Source: CAVPJC01 sp963705155 (GTDB lineage Bacteria; Chloroflexota; Anaerolineae; Anaerolineales; UBA4823). From it: a DNA stretch of 64,000 nt. The stretch covers positions 62,001 to 126,000 of the forward strand of contig CAVPJC010000024.1 in the NCBI GenBank assembly GCA_963705155.1. Direction: 5' to 3'. A program made the translations under genes and the position numbers. The notes under the pieces were generated by a model. The model was given only the letters and a program-made list of their open reading frames with translations, was not told where the DNA came from and ran no database searches. This document shows, one piece after another, positions 29,395-38,668 of the stretch (position 1 is its first letter; the number at the start of each line of letters is the position of its first letter).

Positions 29395-30453
29395 ATGACC
29401 GAACTTCTTCCGTTTCTTAAATCCCTGATCAGCATGCCCGGACTTTCCGGACATGAAGCCCCCATCCGTAAACTGGTGGAGGATGAATGGCGTCCATTGT
29501 GCGATGAAATGGTCGTCAGCCGGCTGGGCAGCCTGCATGCTCTCAAGCGCGGCGGTCTGCCAGCGCCGCGTCCTGGCCTGTTACTGGCTGCACACATGGA
29601 CTCCATTGGCATGATCGTCACCAGCCTGGATGGCGAATTTTTACACGTGACCGAAATCGGGGGTGTGGATGCGCGCGTGCTCCCGGGGCAGGTGGTCACC
29701 GTCCACGGGCGCCAGGAGCTCCCGGGGGTGATCGTGCAGCCGCCGGCCCATCTTCTGCCGCCTGAAAACCGCAGCGGCCCGGTGGAGTTAAGCAATCTGC
29801 TGGTGGATACCGGCCTGGATGCTGCCGCTCTCAAACGACTGGCGCGGGTTGGCGACCTGGTGTCTTTTGCCCAGCCGGCTCTGGAACTGCGCGGCAATTC
29901 ACTGGCCGGGCATTCGCTGGATAACCGCGCCTCGGTGGCAGCTCTCACCGAATGCCTGCGCCACCTGCAGGGACGCTCCCTGGCATGGGATGTGTGGGCG
30001 GTTGCGACCAGCCAGGAAGAGGTGACCCTGGGTGGAGCGCTGACTTCGGCCTTCGAGCTTCAGCCCGCCCTGGCGGTCGCCATCGATGTCACCTTCGGCT
30101 CCAGCCCGGGCAGTCCGGGCCACAAAACTTTCCCGGTGGGCAAAGGCATCACCCTGGGTTGGGGTCCCAATATTCACCCGGGTCTGCACCGGGCGTTTAA
30201 AGACATAGCCGACCGGCTGGAAATCCCCAATAAACTTGAGGTTATGCCGCGCCATTCAGGCACCGATGCCTTCAGCCTGCAGGTGGCTGCCGAAGGTATT
30301 CCCACCATGGTCGTCGGCATCCCGCTGCGCTATATGCATACCCCGGTTGAGATCGTTTCATTGAAAGACATCCAACGCTGCGGGCATTTGTTGGCCGAGT
30401 TCGCCTGTGCATTGGACCCGGATTTTATGGGTAAACTGAAATGGGACGAATAA
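29395..30453 (+). CDS. M42-family metallo-aminopeptidase (first of three)
   Basis: A 352-residue cytosolic peptidase of the M42 (FrvX/glutamyl aminopeptidase-like) family that trims N-terminal residues from peptides in TET-like assemblies. Metal ligand regions are all present: LAAHMDSIG, SLDNRAS, TSQEE, AIDVTF and the late RYMHTPVE. The ATG at 29395 begins the conserved LLPFLKSLISMPGLSGHE. It is the most divergent of the three paralogues (DNR in place of DDR). It starts a plus-strand series with the next two. Confidence 0.9.
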   Translation: MTELLPFLKSLISMPGLSGHEAPIRKLVEDEWRPLCDEMVVSRLGSLHALKRGGLPAPRPGLLLAAHMDSIGMIVTSLDGEFLHVTEIGGVDARVLPGQVVTVHGRQELPGVIVQPPAHLLPPENRSGPVELSNLLVDTGLDAAALKRLARVGDLVSFAQPALELRGNSLAGHSLDNRASVAALTECLRHLQGRSLAWDVWAVATSQEEVTLGGALTSAFELQPALAVAIDVTFGSSPGSPGHKTFPVGKGITLGWGPNIHPGLHRAFKDIADRLEIPNKLEVMPRHSGTDAFSLQVAAEGIPTMVVGIPLRYMHTPVEIVSLKDIQRCGHLLAEFACALDPDFMGKLKWDE

Positions 30454-30522
30454 TCCCGATATCTGCTGCGATAGGATTGCTGGCATGCGTGAAGCGTACG
30501 GTAAGGTGTGTTGAAAGGAAAC

Positions 30523-31605
30523 ATGGCTAACAAGATCGCTGGATCCATTCCAAGTATTGGAGCCGCCCAATTGAAACTGCTGGAGCGGCTCACCAACGCC
30601 TGCGCCATTTCTGGCGACGAAGGCGAAGTGCGCACCATCGTGCTGGAGCAGGTGCGCTCCCATGTGGATGATGTGCAGGTGGATGCGCTGGGCAACGTGC
30701 TGGCCATCCGAGGCGGCTCAAGCAAGAACCGGCTGCGTGTGATGGTGGCGGCCCACATGGACGAGGTGGGCTTTATGTTGACCAATGATGAGGAAGATGG
30801 CATCTTCCGGTTCGATGTCGTCGGCGGGCTGGATATGCGCCAGCTGGCAGGTAAGCCGGTCTGGGTGGGGAAAGACCATCTGCCCGGTGTGATCGGCGCC
30901 AAACCCATCCACCTGACAACGGCTGAAGAGCGGCGCCAAACCATCACGCTCGACACGCTGCGCATCGACCTGGGACCCGGCAACGGGGGTAAAACGAAAA
31001 TCGGTGATCGAGCCACCTTTGCCACATCCTTTACGCGCCTGGGCGCAAGCCTGCGCGCCAAAGCTCTCGACGACCGTTTCGGCGTTGCCACATTGATTGA
31101 GCTGGTGAAGCATGCTCCGCCCAACATCGATCTGCTGGCAGCCTTCACTGTGCAAGAAGAGGTGGGGCTGCGCGGCGCTCGCGTGGCGGCCTATACACTC
31201 GACCCGCAGGTTGCCATTGTTCTGGATGCCACGCCCGCGCTGGACTTGCCCGCCTGGGATGGCAGTGAGAATACCCATTACAACACGCGCCTGGGCGCTG
31301 GACCGGCGATCTACATTGCCGATGGCGCAACCCTTTCGGATCCGCGCCTTATACGCCACTTTGTCGATGTGGCTGAGGAAAAGGGCATCCCCTACCAGTT
31401 CCGCCAGCCCGGTGGAGGCGGCACTGACGCCGGCGCCATCCACAAACAGCGCGCCGGGGTGCCCAGCGTTTCCATCTCGGTGCCCACCCGCTATGCCCAC
31501 ACCGCGGCATCGATTGCGCGCCTTTCGGATTGGAAAAATTATCTGGCGTTGATCCACGCCGGACTATCCCGGCTTAGCCCCGCCATCCTGGCTCAGGAGC
31601 GGTAA
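30523..31605 (+). CDS. M42-family metallo-aminopeptidase (second of three)
   Basis: A 360-residue M42 peptidase. Ligand regions: VAAHMDEVGF, KALDDRFG, TVQEEVGLRG, VLDATP and RYAHT near the end. The ATG at 30523 follows TTGAAAGGAA; an in-frame upstream start at 30508 is less likely. It lies 69 bases after the first copy. The GGGGTDAGAIHKQRAGVP segment is typical of the family. The expected His and Asp ligands are intact, so it should be active. Confidence 0.92.
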   Translation: MANKIAGSIPSIGAAQLKLLERLTNACAISGDEGEVRTIVLEQVRSHVDDVQVDALGNVLAIRGGSSKNRLRVMVAAHMDEVGFMLTNDEEDGIFRFDVVGGLDMRQLAGKPVWVGKDHLPGVIGAKPIHLTTAEERRQTITLDTLRIDLGPGNGGKTKIGDRATFATSFTRLGASLRAKALDDRFGVATLIELVKHAPPNIDLLAAFTVQEEVGLRGARVAAYTLDPQVAIVLDATPALDLPAWDGSENTHYNTRLGAGPAIYIADGATLSDPRLIRHFVDVAEEKGIPYQFRQPGGGGTDAGAIHKQRAGVPSVSISVPTRYAHTAASIARLSDWKNYLALIHAGLSRLSPAILAQER

Positions 31606-31646
31606 GCCATAAGTTCGCTGCTACCATAAGCCACTCTGGAGATTCC

Positions 31647-32669
31647 ATGAAAGATTTGATTCGAAAATTAGTTGAAATCACCGGTCCATCGGGCTATGAA
31701 ACCCATATCCGGCAGGTTATCTATGACGAGGCGTTGCCCCTGGCAGATGAGATGCGTGTGGATGCCCTGGGAAACCTGATCGCCCGCAAAGGTCAGCGCA
31801 CAGGCGCTGGTCCCAACACCGAGACCGGTGAAGGGTTCAAGATTATGCTGGCCGCCCACATGGATGAGATTGGCTTAATCGTCACCCACGTAGACGAACA
31901 GGGCTTTGCCCGTTTCACCACCATCGGCGGCGTTCGCCCACACACCCTCACCGGCGGGCGGGTGCGCTTCATGAACGGCGCAGCCGGTGTGATTGGCGCT
32001 GAATACCTGGCCGACGCCACAGAGCTGCCCTCCATTGAAAAAATGTTCATCGACCTGGGCGCCAGCGACCGCAAATCCTGCCCGGTGCGTGTGGGCGATG
32101 TGGCGGGCTTCGAGCGCCCATTTGTTGAGCTGGGCAGCCGCCTGGTTGCCAAATCGATGGATGATCGTATCGGTGCAGCCGTGCTTTTGGAAACCATGCG
32201 TAAAATTCACTCCACACCCCACGAGCTGCATTTTGTCTTCAGCGTGCAGGAAGAGGTGGGGGTGCGCGGCGCAACCGGGGCGGCTTTCGGCATCGATCCC
32301 GATCTGGGTCTTGCGGTGGATGTAACCGCCTGCGGCGACACCCCCAGGGGGATCAAGATGGAGGTGGGGCTGGGAAAAGGACCGGCCATAAAAGTGCGCG
32401 ACGCCGGTATGCTGGCCGACCCCCGGGTGGTTGGCTGGATGGTTCAGGCTGCCGAGCAGGCAAAGCTCCCGTACCAGATGGAAATTCTCGAGCGCGGCGG
32501 CACGGATGCACGTGCCATTCAACTCACCCGGGCCGGTGTTCCGGCAGGATGTCTCTCGATTCCCTGCCGCTACATCCACTCGCCCTCCGAGATGGTAGAT
32601 TATGGTGATGTTCAAAACGCCGTGCGTCTGCTGGTCGAGTTGCTCAGCCAACCGGTAAAGTTTGGATGA
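31647..32669 (+). CDS. M42-family metallo-aminopeptidase (third of three)
   Basis: A 340-residue M42 peptidase with ligands in AAHMDEIG, KSMDDRIG, SVQEEVGVRG, AVDVTACGDTP and RYIHSPSE. It starts 41 bases after the second copy and its TGA overlaps the start of the binding-protein gene as ATGA, so these genes are one transcript. Three paralogues in a row suggest different residue specificities of one peptide-degrading machinery or hetero-assemblies; this is an inference. Confidence 0.92.
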   Translation: MKDLIRKLVEITGPSGYETHIRQVIYDEALPLADEMRVDALGNLIARKGQRTGAGPNTETGEGFKIMLAAHMDEIGLIVTHVDEQGFARFTTIGGVRPHTLTGGRVRFMNGAAGVIGAEYLADATELPSIEKMFIDLGASDRKSCPVRVGDVAGFERPFVELGSRLVAKSMDDRIGAAVLLETMRKIHSTPHELHFVFSVQEEVGVRGATGAAFGIDPDLGLAVDVTACGDTPRGIKMEVGLGKGPAIKVRDAGMLADPRVVGWMVQAAEQAKLPYQMEILERGGTDARAIQLTRAGVPAGCLSIPCRYIHSPSEMVDYGDVQNAVRLLVELLSQPVKFG

Positions 32670-33937
32670 AAGCGATTTTTCCTGTCCTGCTGGTTTGCTT
32701 GCTCCTTCTGGCAGGATGCACGGCGCCAGGCGCAGTCACCTCCACCCCGGCGGCATCTCCCACAGCCACACTGATCCCTGCCCCTGTCGAAGATGCCACG
32801 CCCACCCCGGTCGGGCCGGTAACGCTGCGCATCTGGGTGCCGCCGCAGTTCGACCCTGATTCTGGCACTCCGGCTGGAGAGCTTTTGCGCCGCCGCCTGG
32901 AAGAATACCACGCCCGGCGGCCTGATATCAACATCCAGGTGCGCCTCAAGGCCGCCGATGGCCCGGGGGGATTGCTGGATTCACTGACCACGGCCAGCAC
33001 AGCCGCTCCCCTGGCATTGCCCGACCTGGTTGCACTCCCGCGGCCGCTGCTTGAGACGGCCGCTCTCAAAGGTCTGCTGCACCCATTCGATGATCTGGTA
33101 TCCAAAAGCGAAGACCCCGATTGGTTCCCTTATGCTCTCCAGCTTGCCCGTGTGCAAGACAGCGTCTTTGGATTACCTTTTGCCGGCGACGCACTGATCA
33201 TTATTCACCGTTCCCCCCAAATCGAGGCCATGCCAGGCGCCCTGGCGGAAATCCAGACCCTTTCTGGCCCGCTTGCATTCCCTGCCGCCGACCCACAGGC
33301 TCTGTTCACGCTGGCGCTCTACCAGGCTGCCGGCGGCCTAATCCTGGACGGCGAAGGGCGGCCCTACCTGGATCAGGACGTTCTGGCGCAGGTGCTCGCG
33401 TTTTACCAACAGGCCGCCGCCAGCGACCTTGCGCCTGTCTGGCTGACCCAGATTCAAACCGACCAGCAGGCCTGGGATGCGTTCTTGGAAAGCCAGGCCC
33501 CCCTCCTGATTACCTGGGCCTCCAGGTACCTGTCAGAAATGCCGGCGGGGAGCGGCGTGGCCCCATTGCCCACCCTGGATGGCGCTCCCTTTACCCTTGC
33601 AAATGGCTGGGTTTGGGCGCTGGCAAGCCCCAATCCTCAACATCAGCGCATGAGCGCCGAGCTGGCCGAATACCTGACTGAAAGCGATTTCCTGGCAGCC
33701 TGGACGGCTGAGGCAGGGTACCTGCCGCCGCGCCCCAGCTCGCTGGAGGCCTGGGCGAACTCCCCCGGGAAAGTTCTTGCCGGTCAGGTGGCCGGGGCGG
33801 CGCGTTTGATCCCATCCACCGATGTCCTCGCCAGCCTGGCGCTGCCGCTGCAGCAAGCCACCATGCAGGTCTTGAAACAACAAACTGATGCAGCCACTGC
33901 TGCCCGGCAAGCCGCCGAAGCCCTCTCTGGCCCCTAG
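32666..33937 (+). CDS. Extracellular solute-binding lipoprotein (SBP family 1)
   Basis: A 423-residue lipoprotein with lipobox LLLLAGC at residues 12-18, a Thr/Pro linker to residue 50 and a family 1 (MalE/UgpB-like) fold: VTLRIWVPPQFDP at the start, FPYALQLARVQDSVFGLPFAGDAL in the hinge area, and NGWVWALASPNPQHQ late. Such proteins usually bind sugars, but no permease or ATPase lies beside it, so it is an orphan. It is translationally coupled to the third M42 gene. Confidence 0.82.
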   Translation: MKAIFPVLLVCLLLLAGCTAPGAVTSTPAASPTATLIPAPVEDATPTPVGPVTLRIWVPPQFDPDSGTPAGELLRRRLEEYHARRPDINIQVRLKAADGPGGLLDSLTTASTAAPLALPDLVALPRPLLETAALKGLLHPFDDLVSKSEDPDWFPYALQLARVQDSVFGLPFAGDALIIIHRSPQIEAMPGALAEIQTLSGPLAFPAADPQALFTLALYQAAGGLILDGEGRPYLDQDVLAQVLAFYQQAAASDLAPVWLTQIQTDQQAWDAFLESQAPLLITWASRYLSEMPAGSGVAPLPTLDGAPFTLANGWVWALASPNPQHQRMSAELAEYLTESDFLAAWTAEAGYLPPRPSSLEAWANSPGKVLAGQVAGAARLIPSTDVLASLALPLQQATMQVLKQQTDAATAARQAAEALSGP

Positions 33938-33992
33938 GTTGGAGATTTGACGAATCCCCCGGGCAGTGTTATCATGCATTCGGAGATATTCA

Positions 33993-35231
33993 ATGTCAGA
34001 TAACCCCTTTCCCGACGAATCACCTGTCGAGGATGGTGTAACCAATCCTAACAATCGTTCCAACGGTCTGCAAACACCCCCAACCTCTTCCCCGGAAACC
34101 AGTAAAAGCGCGTTTCTAGCCATCTGGGAAGGCCTGTCACAGGTCGGCCTGGCTGAATCGGCGCTGCGCCTTGGCACACATATTCTCCTGGTGGCATTGA
34201 TTCTCATTGTTGCCTGGGTCATGCGGCAGTTCTACCAGGTGGGTCAGGGCGAGACCACCCCGCAGGCTGCGGCGCTGGCGGCATCGCTGCCCTCGCCTGT
34301 GCCCACTGAGATGCCCGTGCAACTGCCCGTTTACCAGCCTGAAAGCGTTTTGCCGGCTGGCATATCACGGTTGGCATTGATGCACACCACCATCCCCAAC
34401 CGGCCGAGATCGGCAATATCCAAATATATCGTTGAACCAGGCGATACGATCTTCGGTATTGCTGAAAAATTTGGCCTTAAGCCTGAAACGATCTTGTGGG
34501 GCAATCAATTTGTGCTGGGCGACAATCCGCACAACCTGCGTCCAGGACAGGAGTTGAACATCCTGCCTGTAAACGGCACCTACTATCAGTGGCAGGCAGG
34601 CGACGGCCTGAATGGCGTCTCGAAGTTTTTTGGGGTCACACCTGAAGAAATCATCAACTATCCCGGGAACAATTTAAACCCGGATGAAATCGGCGATTTT
34701 GCCCATCCCAATATCGAGGCGGGCACCTGGCTGATTGTGCCGGGCGGCGAACGCGAGTTTGTCACCTGGAGCGCCCCGGCCATCCCGCGCGACAACCCGG
34801 GTGTCGCCAAAGTGCTCGGGCCGGGAGCCTGCGGTTCTGTGGTGGATGGCGCCCTGGGTGTAGGGCTCTTTATCTGGCCAGCCAACGCCCATTTCCTTTC
34901 GGGCTTCGATTACTCCCCTGCCACCAATCACTTCGGGATCGACATCGACGGCAACCTGGGCGATGCCATCTATGCAGCCGATAACGGCGTGGTGGTATAT
35001 GCCGGCTGGAACAACTGGGGTTATGGCTACGTGGTGGTTATCAACCACGGCAACGGCTGGCAAACGCTGTATGCCCACCTGAGCGCCTATAACGTGAGCT
35101 GCGGGCAGAGCGTTTACCAGGGCACGGTGATTGGCGCCTTTGGCTCCACCGGCAACTCCACCGGCCCGCACCTGCACTACGAGATGATGTACAACGGCAC
35201 CAAGGTCAATCCCTGGGATTACCTGCCATAA
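33993..35231 (+). CDS. LysM-containing M23 metallopeptidase, membrane anchored
   Basis: A 412-residue cell-wall enzyme. Residues 1-58 are a cytosolic tail, 59-78 a transmembrane helix (THILLVALILIVAWVM), then two LysM-type peptidoglycan-binding modules (IVEPGDTIFGIAEKFGLKP about 150-200, and a more divergent one about 205-260). The C-terminal M23 (lysostaphin-like endopeptidase) domain has the zinc ligands HFGIDIDG and HLHYE. It probably cleaves peptide cross-links or acts as a wall-remodelling activator. The ATG at 33993 is chosen by the start of the cytosolic tail; ribosome site is GGAGATA. Confidence 0.9.
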   Translation: MSDNPFPDESPVEDGVTNPNNRSNGLQTPPTSSPETSKSAFLAIWEGLSQVGLAESALRLGTHILLVALILIVAWVMRQFYQVGQGETTPQAAALAASLPSPVPTEMPVQLPVYQPESVLPAGISRLALMHTTIPNRPRSAISKYIVEPGDTIFGIAEKFGLKPETILWGNQFVLGDNPHNLRPGQELNILPVNGTYYQWQAGDGLNGVSKFFGVTPEEIINYPGNNLNPDEIGDFAHPNIEAGTWLIVPGGEREFVTWSAPAIPRDNPGVAKVLGPGACGSVVDGALGVGLFIWPANAHFLSGFDYSPATNHFGIDIDGNLGDAIYAADNGVVVYAGWNNWGYGYVVVINHGNGWQTLYAHLSAYNVSCGQSVYQGTVIGAFGSTGNSTGPHLHYEMMYNGTKVNPWDYLP

Positions 35232-35285
35232 TCTGCACTGCGAACGGCGGGAAAACACACCCGCCGTTTGTATTTAAGATGGTGG

Positions 35286-35291
35286 TACAAT
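35286..35291 (+). promoter_or_regulatory. -10 box of the 35299 gene (leaderless)
   Basis: TACAAT seven bases before the ATG at 35299, with no ribosome site between. Same arrangement as at 709 and 2576. Confidence 0.4.
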
Positions 35292-35298
35292 CGGCGGA

Positions 35299-35904
35299 AT
35301 GAAATCCAAAGGATACCTTATGCTGGCACTCAACCTGGCTGCCATCGCCCTGGTGGTGGCGCTTTCACCCCGAGAAAAGACGTTGGGCGTTAACGCTTCC
35401 ATCGTTTATCTGCATGGGGCATGGGTTTGGGTGGCGTTGTTCCTGTTCCTGGCTGCCGCTGCCGCCGGCCTGGCTGGCCTGCTGGCCCGCCGGGAGACCA
35501 TTCACCTCTGGTCGCGTGCTCTGGGACGAACGGCGCTGCTCTTCTGGATCACTTTCCTGCCGCAATCGTTGGTGGTTATGCAGGCCAATTGGAACGGCCT
35601 GTTCCTGGAAGAACCACGCTTTCGCATCCCGCTCAATTACGCCATTGCCGGGCTGTTGCTGCAGGTGGGGGCGTCTTTTTACCCGGCGAAGTGGTCTTCT
35701 CTTCTGAACCTGGTTTTCGGCGTGGCGCTCTTTGCCGGGATGAATGCTGTAGAAACGGTACTGCACCCCGATTCGCCGGTATTCAGTTCAGGTTCTCTCA
35801 GCATCCAGCTCTTTTTTGCTGCATTGTTGGTTTTGTTGTCGGCAGCCGGGCTGCAGATTGCCCACTGGTTTAAATCGTTGGAAAAAATCCCTGCACCGGC
35901 CTGA
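35299..35904 (+). CDS. Six-helix membrane protein, paralogue 1 (possibly CcmC/CcsA-like)
   Basis: A 201-residue integral membrane protein with about six helices. Its pattern (EKTLGVNASIVYLHGAWVW, ALGRTALLFWITFLP, ANWNGLFLEEPRFRIPL) is shared almost position by position with the next gene. The early VYLHGAW box and the later W-N-G-L-F...R-F helix recall the VHVPAAW and WD-x-RLTS segments of CcmC/CcsA heme-handling proteins; this is only a remote resemblance. No other cytochrome c maturation gene is nearby. Function is unknown. Confidence 0.65.
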   Translation: MKSKGYLMLALNLAAIALVVALSPREKTLGVNASIVYLHGAWVWVALFLFLAAAAAGLAGLLARRETIHLWSRALGRTALLFWITFLPQSLVVMQANWNGLFLEEPRFRIPLNYAIAGLLLQVGASFYPAKWSSLLNLVFGVALFAGMNAVETVLHPDSPVFSSGSLSIQLFFAALLVLLSAAGLQIAHWFKSLEKIPAPA

Positions 35905-35919
35905 TAAGGAAACTAATTT

Positions 35920-36591
35920 ATGGGTAAACAGATGCAAGCGGGCAGGCCCGCATTGAATTCCATCCTGTGGTTTTTGCTCACACTGGGCGGCATCGCCATT
36001 TTGACCGCCGTTGGCCCGGAAGAGAAAACCCTGGGCAGCAATGTGCGCGTGGTTTATCTGCACGGCGCCTGGGTGTGGGCTTCGCTGGCCGGGTTCCTGG
36101 CGGCTGGCCTGGTGGGTCTGGCAGCTTTGATCACTGGCAAAGGTGGCTGGCATCGCTGGTCGCTGGCTCTCGGCCGTACGGGTCTGCTCTTCTGGATCAC
36201 CTACCTGCCCATCTCGATCTGGGCCATGCAAACCAACTGGAACGGCCTTTTCCTGGCTGAGCCGCGCTTCCGCCTGGCGGTGATCTTTTCAGTCACCGGT
36301 TTGCTGCTTCAAACTGGCGTGACCCTGCTGGAAAAACCGGACTGGGCGTCCGCCGGCAACCTGCTCTTCGTCATTGCCCTGCTCACCGCACTGCGGACCA
36401 CACAGAATGTGATGCACCCCCCTGCGCCCATCCTCAATTCCGATGCCCTGCTCATCCAGGGTTTCTTTGCCGCGCTGTTGATCCTCACCTTGCTGGCGGC
36501 CTGGCAGGTGGCGCGTTGGGTCTTCCAGATCGATGACCTTTTGCGCCAGAAAAACCTGGCGCCCAGATCCCTGCGGATAACCAATCCCTGA
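35920..36591 (+). CDS. Six-helix membrane protein, paralogue 2 (possibly CcmC/CcsA-like)
   Basis: A 223-residue paralogue of the preceding gene, 15 bases downstream. It keeps EKTLGSNVRVVYLHGAWVW, LGRTGLLFWITYLPISIW and TNWNGLFLAEPRFRL, so these are the constrained parts. The two were probably formed by tandem duplication and may pair in the membrane. It starts at ATG 35920 after TAAGGAAACT. Confidence 0.65.
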   Translation: MGKQMQAGRPALNSILWFLLTLGGIAILTAVGPEEKTLGSNVRVVYLHGAWVWASLAGFLAAGLVGLAALITGKGGWHRWSLALGRTGLLFWITYLPISIWAMQTNWNGLFLAEPRFRLAVIFSVTGLLLQTGVTLLEKPDWASAGNLLFVIALLTALRTTQNVMHPPAPILNSDALLIQGFFAALLILTLLAAWQVARWVFQIDDLLRQKNLAPRSLRITNP

Positions 36592-36599
36592 GTGTAGCA

Positions 36600-37758
36600 T
36601 TGAACCGTCTCCGCTTTCAGATCCTGCTCTTTGCTTCCATCCGGCTTTTGATGTACACCATGCACCGCATGGTGTACCCTTTTTAACCGTCTTCGGGCGC
36701 GGCCTGGGTGTGGATCTGGCCACATTGTCGCAAGCCGTGGCCATTCGCTCGGGAATGGGCGTGGTGGGGCCGTTATTTGCCAGCATCGCAGACAGCCGCG
36801 GTCGCAAAACCAGCATGCTCCTGGGGCTGCTGTTGTTTTCGAGCGGGGTGGGGCTGGTCATCATCTGGCCGGTTTTCCCGGTCTTCGTTGCCGCGCTGGT
36901 GCTTACCCTTCTGGGTAGATTTATGTTCGACCCGGCCATGATGGCCTATATTGGAGACCGGGTTCCCTACCAGGGCCGCGGGCGGGTGATGGCCTTTGCC
37001 GAAACCGGCTGGTCGCTGGCTTTTGTCATCGGTGTGCCCATCGCCGGTTTTCTGATCAGCCGCGGCGGTTGGATGGCGCCCTTCCCGTTATTTGCCCTTC
37101 TCGGTCTGCTCTTTTTCGGGCTGATCTTCTGGATCATTCCCGGAGACCCGCCGCCCAACAAAGGACAGCCCGGCCTGTGGCGCAGCATGGCGGCTTTACT
37201 GGCAAACAAAGTGACCTTGACCGGGTTGATTTTTTCGGCCCTGATCGTTGCGGCCAACGAAGTTGTCAGCCTGGTTTTCGGTGTCTGGCTGGAGGATTCT
37301 TTCAACCTCAAGCTCGCGGCCCTGGGGGCTGCCTCCGCCGTGATCGGACTTTCCGAGTTGGCTGGCGAAGGGCTCACGGCCATTCTGGTTGATCGGCTGG
37401 GAAAATTGCGCGCCATCGGGATGGGCATCCTGGCGAACTGCGTGTCGATAGGGCTTTTGCTGCTTCTGGGGCACACGGTCGCCGGGGCTTTACTGGGGCT
37501 GTTCCTGTTCTTTATGACTTTTGAATATACCGTGGTATGCAGCATCCCCTTGATGACCGAGCTCGCGCCGCAAAGGCGCGCCACTCTTATTTCAATGAAC
37601 GTCGCGGCGCACTCCGTCGGTCGCGCCGCGGGGGCTTTTTTTGCGGCGATGTGTATGGCTTTGGAATCCTGTGGAGCTGCCTGGCTGCCCTGGGGATCAA
37701 CTTCCTGGCCTTTATTGCGCTCAGCGGCCTTAAGCGACACCTGGGAAACGCCATGTAG
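36600..37758 (+). CDS. MFS-type transporter, frameshifted
   Basis: About 386 residues with twelve predicted helices when joined. The N-terminal helix (RFQILLFASIRLLMYTMHRM) starts near TTG 36600; one T is missing in the run at 36680-36684, so the frame changes there. The loop 2-3 motif ADSRGRKTSMLLG identifies the major facilitator superfamily. A second one-base shift near 37648 leads to the real C-terminus (SCLAALGINFLAFIALSGLKRHLG) ending TAG at 37758. The substrate is not known. Confidence 0.75.
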
Positions 37759-37797
37759 TAATAGCGCGTTTCGAAGCGATGCAAATGGATACCCGCC

Positions 37798-37832
37798 CGG
37801 TGGGCAAGAGCCTTTGGCCTTGCCCACCGGTG
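37798..37832 (+). terminator. Hairpin after the MFS gene
   Basis: CCGGTGGGCAAG and CTTGCCCACCGG form a perfect 12-base stem with a loop of about ten bases, followed by TGTTCTTAATTCT, which is T-rich but interrupted. Probable terminator of the 33.9-37.7 kb transcript. Between it and 38013 the sequence is AT-rich and holds the next promoter. Confidence 0.6.
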
Positions 37833-37933
37833 TTCTTAATTCTGCCCCATTGTGCAACGAATAATTCCAGCGAAATGATCTTCCGTCGTTTTAAAAAATT
37901 GCAGGCATTTATTTAGTAATATGAAATTGATAG

Positions 37934-37961
37934 TTGACTTATTTTTTATTTATGCTAAAAT
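37934..37961 (+). promoter_or_regulatory. Promoter of the Lrp-like regulator gene
   Basis: TTGACT (37934-37939), 16-base spacer and TAAAAT (37956-37961) in very AT-rich DNA, about 50 bases before the ATG at 38013. Confidence 0.5.
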
Positions 37962-38012
37962 ATAGTTGCAAGAATTTCAAATTTGAAAATTCCCCTATTT
38001 GCAGAGGCGGCT

Positions 38013-38558
38013 ATGGTCGAAACATCCAATCACAGTCGGGCCAACAAAAAAAATACGTTACACCTGCGCATGGAAGCCCCCTCCCTGATTATAAAACCGT
38101 TGCCAACCTTGACGATCTCGACCGGGCGATCATCGAAGCCCAGCTCGAAGATCCTTTCTTTTCCTATCTTGAACTGGCAGAGGCCTGGAATGTAACCGGC
38201 GCTACCATTCGAAATCGCATCAAGCGATTAAAAGCAGACGGTGTAATCGATGTTGTCACGGTGATCAACCCGTACAAAGTGGGCTATAAAACATTTGCAA
38301 TCATTGGGATCAAAATTAAGAGTCGATGCCAATCCAGATCACCTCGTCCAGGCTCTCCAATCAATGCATGGCGTTTCCGGTGTGACTATGGTGTCGGGCA
38401 ACTTTGATTTTTTCGTCACCTATATCTGTCACAATCTGGAAGAATATCGACGGTTTGTCACCGAAGAACTGCGAAGAATACCCGAGATTGCTGCGTTTGA
38501 GAGCTATATGGGACTCGACTTGTACGAGCGAAAATTTTTGGTCGGGGTGTTTACCTAA
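38013..38558 (+). CDS. Lrp/AsnC-family transcriptional regulator, frameshifted
   Basis: About 180 residues. After a short N-terminal tail the AsnC-type helix-turn-helix reads LDDLDRAIIEAQLEDP, LELAEAWNVTGATIRNRIKRL, followed by the RAM effector domain (GVIDVVTVINPYKVGYKTFAIIGIKI, then in another frame VSGVTMVSGNFDFFVTYICHNLEEY). Frames change near 38090 and 38318. Regulators of this family respond to amino acids; its place ahead of the amino-acid importer suggests it controls that cluster. Confidence 0.78.
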
Positions 38559-38668
38559 GGTATGGTTCAAACAGCCGTTTACTGTCCAGTGCGGGCGAAG
38601 CAGCTGTAAATTTTATAAACACAGTGTGATCGTCGAAGAAAGTATCAACCAATATTTCAGGAGGAGCT

